64,000 nt of DNA from Actinomycetes bacterium (GTDB taxonomy: Bacteria > Actinomycetota > Acidimicrobiia > Acidimicrobiales > RAAP-2). Every line of letters starts with the position of its first letter. The first letter of the stretch is position 1. Below the pieces are notes generated by a model. The model saw nothing but the letters and a program-made list of their open reading frames with translations, was not told the DNA's origin and did no database searches. A program made the translations under genes and the position numbers. This document shows, piece by piece, positions 50,424 through 57,543 of the stretch. The stretch lies in the NCBI GenBank assembly GCA_021784205.1, contig JAJXTB010000003.1, positions 1 to 64,000 of the forward strand. The letters run 5' to 3'.

Positions 50424-52370
50424 ATGACGGAACGTCCTTTGGCGACGACCGGTGAAGCGTCGGGCGTGTCACGTGCGCCGTGGACGCAGCGCCAGGGTTG
50501 GTTGAGCCAACACCTGGGCACGGCGATTATCGGCGGCGTGCTCGGCTACGTCTTCGGGCACTGGCTCGGCAACGCGATCTCGAGCAACTATCAGTACATC
50601 GCCAATAGCGGCCAGAACGCGATCGCCGACGCCCTGGCACTGATCTTTGGCGTGGTGGGCTGGCTCTTGGGCATCGGTGCCTTGAACTACCCGCTCGCGA
50701 AGATGGTCGGACGCCAGCCACAGAAGGAAGTCGAGGTCGACGACTGGTCCAAGTACTTCCGCTACAGCACCAACCACAAGACGGTCGGGTTGCAGTACGT
50801 GGTCGGTGTGCTGCTCTTCATGTTCACCGGTGGTCTGCTGGCCATGGCGATTCGCACCGAGCTGCTCAACCCCACGACGCACTACTTCAGCGCGGACACG
50901 TACATCAAGATCGTGAGCGAGCACGGCACGATCATGATGATGATGGCCACCTCGATCGTGGTCGGTCCGCTGGGCAACTACCTCGTGCCGCTCATGATTG
51001 GCTCGCGCCGGATGGCGTTCCCGCGCATCGAGGCCTTCAGCTTCTGGATCTTCGTCGCGGGCTACATGGTCATCTTCTCGGCGCTGCCCTACGGTGGCTT
51101 CCCGACGGGGTGGACCGGCTACGCGCCGCTGCAAACCCAGGCGGGCCCGGGCATGGTGTCCTACCTCTTTGGCTTCGCGGTCATCGGGATGGGCATGATG
51201 GCTGCGGGCTTCAATATCGCGGTGACCATCATCAACTATCGCGCGCCGGGCATGACCTGGAGCCGGGTGCCGATCTTCGTCTGGTCGATCCTCGCTACGG
51301 CAGCTCTGCTCACGCTCGCCACGCCCACGCTCTTCGCCGCGGGCCTGTTCGGCCTGCTCGACAAGACCGCCCAGACGGCGTTCTACGTCACCGAGCACGG
51401 TGGCAGTTCGTACCTGTGGGAGAACCTCTTCTGGTTCTTCGGGCACCCCGAGGTCTACATCATGGCGCTGCCGGGCTTTGGCATCGTCGGTGAGATCCTG
51501 CCGGTCTTCACCCGTAAACCGCTCTTCGCGTACAAGGTGGGTGCCGCGGGCATGATTGGCGTGTCACTGCTGTCGTTCTTCGTCTGGCAGCACCACCTCT
51601 TCCAGAGCGGCATCAACCCTGACATGCGACCGCTGTTCATGTTGACGACCGAACTGATCTCGATTCCCACTGGCTTCATCTACCTGGTCGGTATGGGCAC
51701 GTTGTACAAATCGAAGATCAGATTCGAGATACCGATGCTGTTCGCGATGGCGCTCTACTTCAACTTCTTGATCGGTGGCGTCACGGGCGTGTTCCTGTCG
51801 GACGTCCCCGTGAACGTGACGGTGCACGGCGGATTCTTCGTGCTGTCGCACTTCCACTACACGATCATGGGTGGACTGCTCTTCGCCTTCATGGGTGGCC
51901 TCTACTACTGGCTGCCCAAGATGACCGGGCGGATGATGAACAAGAAGATCGGCCTCTGGCACTTCTGGACGATGTTCATCTTCTTCAACCTGACCTTCTT
52001 CCCGATGTTCATCATCGGACTGCTCGGCCAGCCACGACGGGTGTTCACGTACGCGAAGAACCTCCAGGGCCTGAACGACTTCTCGTCGATCAGCGCCTTC
52101 TTGCTGGGCTTCTCGTTCCTTATCTTCTTCTTCAACCTGGTGTGGTCGCTGTACATCAGTCCCCAGAAGGCGCCCGCCAACCCGTGGGACTCCCTCGGCC
52201 TGGAGTGGCAGACCGCGACACCGGTGCCCGCGTACAACTTTGAGCGGATCCCGGTGATCCTGACCGACCCGTATCACTACAGCGAGGCGAGCGCTCCCGC
52301 GGTTGCCGACCTAGGCGGCGACGAACGTGTACCGGTCGTGTCGTCTCACGACGGCAGTGGCGTGGCGTAG
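50424..52370 (+). CDS. ctaD: Cytochrome c oxidase subunit I, divergent proton channels
   Basis: Catalytic heme-copper subunit reducing O2 to water. Heme and CuB ligands are intact: H167, H341 and Y345 in HPEVY, H390/H391, H476 and H478; the A-family glutamate E343 is present. Spacing from E343 through the site at 419 and H468 to H476 equals that of the Rhodobacter sphaeroides enzyme. The D-channel aspartate (D132) position is R196, the N139 position E203, and the K-channel lysine (K362) position I419. An extra N-terminal part of about 90 residues holds two helices before NHKTVG (117-122). 648 residues. Confidence 0.95.
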   Translation: MTERPLATTGEASGVSRAPWTQRQGWLSQHLGTAIIGGVLGYVFGHWLGNAISSNYQYIANSGQNAIADALALIFGVVGWLLGIGALNYPLAKMVGRQPQKEVEVDDWSKYFRYSTNHKTVGLQYVVGVLLFMFTGGLLAMAIRTELLNPTTHYFSADTYIKIVSEHGTIMMMMATSIVVGPLGNYLVPLMIGSRRMAFPRIEAFSFWIFVAGYMVIFSALPYGGFPTGWTGYAPLQTQAGPGMVSYLFGFAVIGMGMMAAGFNIAVTIINYRAPGMTWSRVPIFVWSILATAALLTLATPTLFAAGLFGLLDKTAQTAFYVTEHGGSSYLWENLFWFFGHPEVYIMALPGFGIVGEILPVFTRKPLFAYKVGAAGMIGVSLLSFFVWQHHLFQSGINPDMRPLFMLTTELISIPTGFIYLVGMGTLYKSKIRFEIPMLFAMALYFNFLIGGVTGVFLSDVPVNVTVHGGFFVLSHFHYTIMGGLLFAFMGGLYYWLPKMTGRMMNKKIGLWHFWTMFIFFNLTFFPMFIIGLLGQPRRVFTYAKNLQGLNDFSSISAFLLGFSFLIFFFNLVWSLYISPQKAPANPWDSLGLEWQTATPVPAYNFERIPVILTDPYHYSEASAPAVADLGGDERVPVVSSHDGSGVA

Positions 52371-52386
52371 GAACGGAGAACAGCTG

Positions 52387-53043
52387 ATGAGTGGAACTAT
52401 GAAACAGTCAAACGGGTACACCTCGACCCCGGAAGAGGATGAGTTCGAACTACGCGCGCACATCGGATCAGTGTGGTCCGGCGGGCGGTTGTTCATCGGG
52501 ATGTACACGTTCCTGCTGGCCTCGCTCGCCTTCGCGTACTTCTATCTGCGATCGAGCAACAACGGTCTGCTGTGGCGCCCGAATCACGTCACGGCACCGA
52601 CGGCCTACGGCTGGACGATCTTCTCCCTGACGATCCTCGCCGCTCTGATGGCGATCTACGGGCAGTGGCGACTGCGCAAGGGTGGCGTCGTGGACTGGCA
52701 GGTGGCGGGCTGGACCGCGCTCTTCGCCGCGGTGCTGGCATTGGTGCTGCAGATCTGGGAGTTGACGGCGTTGTCCTTTTACCCGGGCTCAAGCGGCTAC
52801 GCGTCGACGTTCATCGGCTTCGTCGTCATCAACATCGCGACGTTGGTTGTTGGTGCCTACTGGCTCGAGACCGCCCTCGCTCGCTCGTTGCGCCTGCACC
52901 GCGAGATCGGCGGCGATCGACCCGAACTCTCGGCGCACGCGACGGCCCAGTCGTTCCGGGCCAACGTATCGGCGATGACCTACTTCTGGGGCTTCGTCGG
53001 ATTGAGTGGCGTCCTGTTCTTCGCCATGTTCTATCTGCTGTAA
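52387..53043 (+). CDS. ctaE: Cytochrome c oxidase subunit III
   Basis: Membrane subunit that stabilises the oxidase core. 218 residues with about five to six helices, among them GRLFIGMYTFLLASLAFAYFYLR at the start and SAMTYFWGFVGLSGVLFFAMFYLL at the end, matching the heme-copper oxidase subunit III family. ATG 52387 follows GGAG with suitable spacing. It lies 16 bases after ctaD in the same operon. Confidence 0.9.
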   Translation: MSGTMKQSNGYTSTPEEDEFELRAHIGSVWSGGRLFIGMYTFLLASLAFAYFYLRSSNNGLLWRPNHVTAPTAYGWTIFSLTILAALMAIYGQWRLRKGGVVDWQVAGWTALFAAVLALVLQIWELTALSFYPGSSGYASTFIGFVVINIATLVVGAYWLETALARSLRLHREIGGDRPELSAHATAQSFRANVSAMTYFWGFVGLSGVLFFAMFYLL

Positions 53044-53072
53044 CTCGAGTTTGACGAGAGGAGGAAGCGATC

Positions 53073-53186
53073 GTGCAGGGAGTTGACATCTACATCGGAC
53101 CGCAGGTCCAGACGATGGTGGTCCTACTCGGCGTCTTGTTTGGCGTGCTGATCTGGGGGTTCTTCCAGCGACACCCGTCGGAGTAA
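53073..53186 (+). CDS. 37-residue single-helix membrane peptide, oxidase-associated
   Basis: A short frame with GTG at 53073 directly behind a very strong ribosome site (GAGGAGGAAG). It encodes a polar N terminus (VDIYIGPQVQ), one hydrophobic helix (TMVVLLGVLFGVLIWGFF) and a short basic end. It sits between subunit III and a CtaG-type gene, with small gaps on both sides. By size and position it could be a small oxidase subunit (subunit IV- or CcoQ-like). Sequence too short to assign a family. Confidence 0.72.
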   Translation: MQGVDIYIGPQVQTMVVLLGVLFGVLIWGFFQRHPSE

Positions 53187-53204
53187 CGAAAGGGGGCGCC
53201 GAAG

Positions 53205-53978
53205 ATGTTGGGGCACCGAGGATTCCGCGACGTGCTCGCGGTCCTAGGGGTCGTGTGGTGGTTCATTTGGTTGGTCCCGCCACTCGGGTCGTGGGCCCGC
53301 CAGTACGAATACGTCCAGACCCTGCAGTTCGAGTCGTTCGCCTTCGTGGCGCCGGTGTTGTTCGTGGCGGGGGGGCCGTGGCGCCGCCTCGGCGTGCGGC
53401 GCTGGCCGGTCTGGTCGCGCTCGACGCCGTCGAGCGTCGCTGATCCGGACGGTTCGCGTGATCCGGTGGCGACCGGTGTCAACCACGGTCGATCGATCGT
53501 GGCGGCGGGAATCTTCCTCGCCATCGCCGTGTTGTGGCGCGTGTCGCCCGTGGTCGACGCCGTCGTTCGGCACCCGTGGCTCACCGTCGTGGAGTTCGTC
53601 ACGCTCGGCGTCAGCGGTGTGGCGCTCTTTCGTGACTTGATCGAGTCCCCGCCGCTGACGCCCCGAGCCACTCGTCCATATCGAATTGGCATCTCGGCGG
53701 TGGTGATGTGGGTCGTGTGGATCATGGCGTACATGAATGGCATGTCGCGATCGTCGTGGTATCACGCCTTCACCCACGTCCCGGGACACGGTCCGTCACT
53801 CGCGGCCGACCAGCAGCTGAGTGTCAGTTCCATCTGGCTCGTGTCCGCGGCGGTCTTCCTGCCCATCATCTTCTGGAACCTGGTGCAGTGGCTGCAGTCC
53901 GAAGAAGATCCTGACGCCGAGTTGTATCGGCTGGTGCGCCGCGAGCGGGCTCGGGGCTTCTTTGGGACGAAGAACTAA
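53205..53978 (+). CDS. CtaG-type cytochrome oxidase assembly membrane protein (copy 1)
   Basis: A 257-residue integral membrane protein with about six helices. VVWIMAYMNGMSRSSWYHAFTHVPGHGPSLAADQQLS and the following helix and FWNLVQWLQSEEDPD resemble the C-terminal part of the caa3-type CtaG family, thought to help insert CuB. The N-terminal half is divergent. AAGGGGGCG precedes the ATG. A second, more typical CtaG-like protein is encoded at 55986. The end abuts the convergent gene with no gap. Confidence 0.78.
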   Translation: MLGHRGFRDVLAVLGVVWWFIWLVPPLGSWARQYEYVQTLQFESFAFVAPVLFVAGGPWRRLGVRRWPVWSRSTPSSVADPDGSRDPVATGVNHGRSIVAAGIFLAIAVLWRVSPVVDAVVRHPWLTVVEFVTLGVSGVALFRDLIESPPLTPRATRPYRIGISAVVMWVVWIMAYMNGMSRSSWYHAFTHVPGHGPSLAADQQLSVSSIWLVSAAVFLPIIFWNLVQWLQSEEDPDAELYRLVRRERARGFFGTKN

Positions 53979-54656
53979 CTAGGTTCCAAGCAGCGGGGCG
54001 AGTTGGGGAACTTTGACCGGCGTGAGCGTGACCCCAACGAGGTGACTCGCCTCGGCGACCAACTTGACGATGCGCGCGCGGTCCTGGGCTAGGTAGCGCT
54101 GGCGGGTGGTGAGGTCGCGTACCCACTTCTGATTGGTGGGCTGGCGAACGGCCATCGCGATATCGTAGATGGCGTCCTTAGCGTCGTTCGTCGTCCACGT
54201 GATGACGACGCCGTACATCGCATCGATCTTCTTACCCGCGGCGGTGTCGACGGGTTGGATGTTGGTCGCGAGGTCGTAGATCGGGCCAGTGGCCAAGGTG
54301 CACGAAGCTTGATCCTGGGTCAAGAGATTGGCCGACATCTGAATGTCTCCCGACGTGAGTGTCCCCGAGCGAAGCCGGTTGTAGATGAGAAAGCTTTCAT
54401 GGAGCGCATAGGCGCACGGCGCGATGTCGGTGTTGATGAGCGCGATCGTCCCGTTTTGCTGGGCCGCGTCCTCACTCTTGGTCACCGTATGGGGCAAATC
54501 TGAGACGACCGATACCGCGATGGCGACGACGATCACTATCGCGATCAGGAACCACGGGCGTCGGTACCAGACCGCCTTGCTCGCGATCAACGACGACGCC
54601 GGCATCGACGCGGGGTCGTACGAACTCGCTCGGACCTCGCTCTCGGGGGTACTCAC
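53979..54656 (-). CDS. Hypothetical membrane-anchored protein
   Basis: A 225-residue protein with one N-terminal helix (about residues 36-54), so most of it is outside the cytoplasm. Two cysteines (APCAYALH and ASCTLATG) could form a disulfide. The rest is helical, with no family I recognise. The GTG start overlaps the sco-type stop (GTGA), suggesting coupling, and also lies 6 bases after TAGTCT, suggesting its own leaderless promoter. A role near the oxidase is only by context. Confidence 0.7.
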   Translation of the reverse strand: MSTPESEVRASSYDPASMPASSLIASKAVWYRRPWFLIAIVIVVAIAVSVVSDLPHTVTKSEDAAQQNGTIALINTDIAPCAYALHESFLIYNRLRSGTLTSGDIQMSANLLTQDQASCTLATGPIYDLATNIQPVDTAAGKKIDAMYGVVITWTTNDAKDAIYDIAMAVRQPTNQKWVRDLTTRQRYLAQDRARIVKLVAEASHLVGVTLTPVKVPQLAPLLGT

Positions 54657-55477
54657 GGCAACAGACTATCGGCGACTTCTGCGACGCCCGCGGCGAAGGC
54701 GCGCCGTGAAGCGGCATCGAGTGAGAACACCCCCTTTCGACTCTCATTGGCAAACGGCGTCGCCAACGCGTGGAGTCGCCCGTCGGCCGTAATGAAGTAC
54801 AGCAGGTCGTTGTGGAGGCTCGGGGTCGGCGCGGGACCCACGCGAACCTCGACGCCGTAGTGCGTCCAGACGGCGTCCAGCTCGGCGAGGGTTCCAGTCA
54901 GGAACACGACAGTCGGTTGACCGATCAACCCGGGTCGCACGAGCGCCGCGGGTAGGGCGACGACCGCGGCGTGGGTCGGATCGGTATTGACAATCGCCAC
55001 GTCGACGCGCCCGGCGTTGGTGCCGAGGAGCGAGATCGTGGAGCGCAGTTCGGCGCCAAGGACCGGGCAGATGTCGTTGCACGTCTGGTTGTAGAAGGCG
55101 AGGATCACGACTCGACCCCGTTGGGCCGCGAGCCGCCAGGTGGCGCCGCGTTGGTCCGTCAAGGTGATCGGGGGTGCGGGACGGCTCGGGAGCAGCTCAA
55201 GGCCGAGTATCGAGTGGGTCGTGCTCGGCAGGGAGGATGGCGTCGTCGTGGCGGGAGGACTCGCGATGGGTGTCTGGCCCGGCGTGCCGACAACGCGCTC
55301 GAGCACGACGCCGCCCAGGCCCAGCACAACGAAGACCACGGCGACCAAGAGAAAGAACTTCGGCGGTATCGGGGTTCGGCCCGCGTGAAAGGCCGCGCTT
55401 CGTTCATCGGAAGAAATGATCGGCGCCGAAGTCACGGAGTCGTGGTCATCGGGGGCGTCGTGGGGGGCGCTGGTCAT
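54653..55477 (-). CDS. Sco1/SenC family copper-delivery protein
   Basis: Membrane-anchored thioredoxin-like protein that supplies copper to CuA. One helix (about residues 40-62), then a linker rich in Pro, Ser and Thr, then the Sco domain with YNQTCNDICPVLG (C133 and C137) and the histidine in TPSLHNDLLY. 274 residues. ATG 55477 is chosen because a TAGAGT box ends 8 bases before it; the open frame extends 160 codons upstream without support. With the fusion at 46548 the region has two Sco-like domains. Confidence 0.88.
   Translation of the reverse strand: MTSAPHDAPDDHDSVTSAPIISSDERSAAFHAGRTPIPPKFFLLVAVVFVVLGLGGVVLERVVGTPGQTPIASPPATTTPSSLPSTTHSILGLELLPSRPAPPITLTDQRGATWRLAAQRGRVVILAFYNQTCNDICPVLGAELRSTISLLGTNAGRVDVAIVNTDPTHAAVVALPAALVRPGLIGQPTVVFLTGTLAELDAVWTHYGVEVRVGPAPTPSLHNDLLYFITADGRLHALATPFANESRKGVFSLDAASRRAFAAGVAEVADSLLP
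54663..54668 (-). promoter_or_regulatory. Possible internal leaderless promoter box
   Basis: On the minus strand TAGTCT ends 6 bases before the GTG at 54656, inside the last codons of the sco-type gene. Confidence 0.35.
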
Positions 55478-55485
55478 CGTCTCGC

Positions 55486-55491
55486 ACTCTA
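55486..55491 (-). promoter_or_regulatory. -10 box of leaderless sco-type promoter
   Basis: On the minus strand TAGAGT ends 8 bases before the ATG at 55477. Confidence 0.45.
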
Positions 55492-55536
55492 CCCAAGCCG
55501 AAAGTTTTCTCAGCGTCGTGCGACGACCGCCAGGGA

Positions 55537-55542
55537 TACAGT
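55537..55542 (+). promoter_or_regulatory. -10 box of leaderless promoter
   Basis: TACAGT ends 6 bases before the ATG at 55549; with the minus-strand box it forms a divergent pair in only 71 bases. Confidence 0.5.
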
Positions 55543-55548
55543 CAAGTA

Positions 55549-55974
55549 ATGAGTGGTGCGAAGGGTCAGGACGCGCCCGGACAGCCGCCGCGCCGGCTTC
55601 GCGGGGCCGAGGCGTGGCGCACCCATGCGGTGTTGGTACTCGGACTTGCGCTGTGTTCACTGGCGTTCTGGTTCGAGTTGGGACGGGCCGAAAGGGGCAA
55701 TACCCTGAGTTGGGCCTACGTGTTCGAGTGGCCACTGCTGGGAATCTTCGCCGTCTACATGTGGTGGAAGGTGCTGCATGGCGACGCCACGCCGAAGCGG
55801 CGCCGCAAGACCGAGCCCGGCCTCGCGCCAGAGTACGACGGGATGCTGCGGGCCTGGCAGGCTCACCAGGCCGAGGTCGCCGACGCCGAGCGGGCCGACG
55901 CCGAGCAAAGCGATAGCGGGGCGGCATTTCGAGGCGAACGCCTTGGCGACCAGACACCCACCGAAACGCCGTAA
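55549..55974 (+). CDS. Small membrane protein, LSWAYVFEWP family (copy 2)
   Basis: A 141-residue protein with two helices (about residues 26-44 and 56-74) and a long charged tail rich in Ala, Glu and Arg. It shares GNTLSWAYVFEWP and VYMWWKVL with the protein at 48275, placing a paralog at each side of the oxidase genes. No known family assigned; a structural or assembly role in the oxidase region is inferred. Followed after 11 bases by the CtaG gene. Confidence 0.75.
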   Translation: MSGAKGQDAPGQPPRRLRGAEAWRTHAVLVLGLALCSLAFWFELGRAERGNTLSWAYVFEWPLLGIFAVYMWWKVLHGDATPKRRRKTEPGLAPEYDGMLRAWQAHQAEVADAERADAEQSDSGAAFRGERLGDQTPTETP

Positions 55975-55985
55975 CGGATGGCGCC

Positions 55986-56903
55986 GTGAACTACCTCGTG
56001 CACCACTGGACGTTCGATCCCATGATCGTCGTACTTGCAGCCACCGCGTTCGCCCACGAAGTCGGGCTGCGCCGAATGGCGAGCCACTCGACGCCCGCCA
56101 ATCGACGGCGCCGCCGGAACCGGTCGTACCGGTTCTACGCGGGTCTTGCGCTCCTGGTGATCGCCATCGCGTCGCCACTGGACTACTGGGCGGCTCAGTA
56201 CTTCTTCGTGCACATGATCGAACACGTCGTGATCGCGTTCTTCGTTCCGATGCTGATCGTCGCGGGTGCTCCGTGGATCCCCCTGCTCTTCGTGCTGCCC
56301 GTCGGAGCGCGACGACGCGTTGGACGGTTTCTGTTCCTGCGCCGGTCCACGGGTTGGCTGCGGGCTGTCGGGCGATTCGCGCGCAACCCGTGGTTCGCAC
56401 TGTTCTTGATGAACGGGGTGATGTTCGCGTGGCACGTGCCGGCCCTCTTTGACCTCAGCGAGCGAAACGGCCTCGTGCACGTCTGGCTGATGCACGGGAG
56501 CTTCGTCGTAGCGGGCACCTTGTTCTGGCTCCAGATCTACCCCTCGGCGCCGATGAAGCCGGCGAAGGGGACCGTGTGGAAGATCGGCGCCGTGCTGCTC
56601 ACCAACGGGCTCATGACAGTGCTCGCGATCTCCATGAGCATCCTGACGACGGTCAGCTGGTACGCGGTCTACGCCCACGTGCCTGGCGTAACGTTGTCGC
56701 CATTCGCCGACCAGCAGATCGGCGCGGCGATCCTCTGGATCTGCGGCGACTTCTGGGCGCTGCCGACCCTGGCGATCGTCATCCGCCGGGCGATCGAGAC
56801 CGAAGGTTCGATGGGCAGCGTGCTCGACCGCTTGACGGGGCGCGCTTCGACGCTGGATCTGACGATCTCGACACCGACCGCGCCCGCGGACGGTTCTCGG
56901 TAG
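55986..56903 (+). CDS. ctaG: CtaG-type cytochrome oxidase assembly membrane protein (copy 2)
   Basis: Caa3-type CtaG family, 305 residues and about seven helices. The family core is clear: IASPLDYWAAQYFFVHMIEHVVIAFFVPMLIVAGAPW, with the conserved HM-x2-H pattern, then FLMNGVMFAWHVPALFD and a late FADQQIGAAILWICGDFW. Family members help copper loading of oxidase. GTG start; no strong ribosome site is seen. Last gene before the pyrimidine operon. Confidence 0.9.
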   Translation: MNYLVHHWTFDPMIVVLAATAFAHEVGLRRMASHSTPANRRRRRNRSYRFYAGLALLVIAIASPLDYWAAQYFFVHMIEHVVIAFFVPMLIVAGAPWIPLLFVLPVGARRRVGRFLFLRRSTGWLRAVGRFARNPWFALFLMNGVMFAWHVPALFDLSERNGLVHVWLMHGSFVVAGTLFWLQIYPSAPMKPAKGTVWKIGAVLLTNGLMTVLAISMSILTTVSWYAVYAHVPGVTLSPFADQQIGAAILWICGDFWALPTLAIVIRRAIETEGSMGSVLDRLTGRASTLDLTISTPTAPADGSR

Positions 56904-56918
56904 CCGGTCGTCGTCTGT

Positions 56919-56924
56919 TAACCT
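56919..56924 (+). promoter_or_regulatory. Candidate -10 box of the pyr operon
   Basis: TAACCT lies about 50 bases before the pyrR GTG. Transcription would begin close to 56931, right at the first arm of the PyrR-type RNA hairpin. Confidence 0.5.
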
Positions 56925-56932
56925 TGGTCCAT

Positions 56933-56972
56933 CGTCGTGAAGCGGGTCCCGTGAGGCTCGTACGACGGGAGG
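56933..56972 (+). promoter_or_regulatory. PyrR-binding RNA hairpin overlapping the pyrR ribosome site
   Basis: The outer stem pairs CGTCGT (56933-56938) with ACGACG (56962-56967), and an inner stem pairs AGC with GCT. The loop side contains GGTCCCGTGAGGCT (56945-56958), matching the known PyrR-binding consensus ARUCCNGNGAGGYU except for the first base. The stem ends directly at the GGGAGGA ribosome site, so PyrR with UMP could block translation of pyrR and the coupled genes, as described for mycobacteria. Confidence 0.8.
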
Positions 56973-56976
56973 AACT

Positions 56977-57543
56977 GTGACCACGAGACCGGGCACGCCG
57001 AACGTGCCGAATAGTCAGTTTGAGCCCCGTTCACAGTTGCTCTCGCGAGACGAAGTCGACCGAGCGATGCGGCGCATGGCCCACGAGGTCATCGAGCGAA
57101 ACGCCGACGAGTCCGAGATCGTCGTGCTCGGCCTCCAGGTCGGTGGCGTGGTGCTCGCCGAGCGACTCGCCGCGGACATCGCGGCCATCGGCGCGCTAGC
57201 GGTCCAGGTCGGACGGCTCGACGTCGCGTACTTTCGCGACGACCACGACCGGAGGCCGCTGCTCGGCGCGACCGCAACGACAATCCCGGTCGACCTGACC
57301 GACCGGACCGTCCTGCTGGTCGACGACGTGCTCTACACCGGCCGAACGATCCGCGCGGCGCTGAATGCCCTGGCCGAATGGGGCCGCCCCCGCGCCATAC
57401 AGCTCGCAGTGCTCGTCGATCGGGGCCATCGGGAGTTGCCGATTCGCGCCGACTTCGTGGGCAAGAACCTGCCCACCGCGCAGCACGAGGCGATCGTGGC
57501 GACGGTGGACGGGGTCTGGATCGGTGAGGAGGCGGGCTCGTGA
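56977..57543 (+). CDS. pyrR: Pyrimidine operon regulator PyrR (uracil phosphoribosyltransferase fold)
   Basis: RNA-binding regulator of pyrimidine genes that senses UMP/PRPP, with weak uracil phosphoribosyltransferase activity in the family. The PRPP loop VLLVDDVLYTGRT (112-124), QVGGVVLAERL and an RPRAIQLAVLVDRGHRELPI segment are typical. 188 residues, with about 20 extra at the N terminus. GTG start follows GGGAGGAACT. The stop overlaps pyrB, so regulation at the leader can reach the next genes. Confidence 0.95.
   Translation: MTTRPGTPNVPNSQFEPRSQLLSRDEVDRAMRRMAHEVIERNADESEIVVLGLQVGGVVLAERLAADIAAIGALAVQVGRLDVAYFRDDHDRRPLLGATATTIPVDLTDRTVLLVDDVLYTGRTIRAALNALAEWGRPRAIQLAVLVDRGHRELPIRADFVGKNLPTAQHEAIVATVDGVWIGEEAGS

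Noticed and set aside
54653..55957. Long N-terminal extension of the minus-strand Sco protein
   Set aside because: The extra 160 codons overlap the divergent membrane-protein gene and are Arg/Pro-rich shadow sequence; the -10 box 8 bases before ATG 55477 supports the shorter form.
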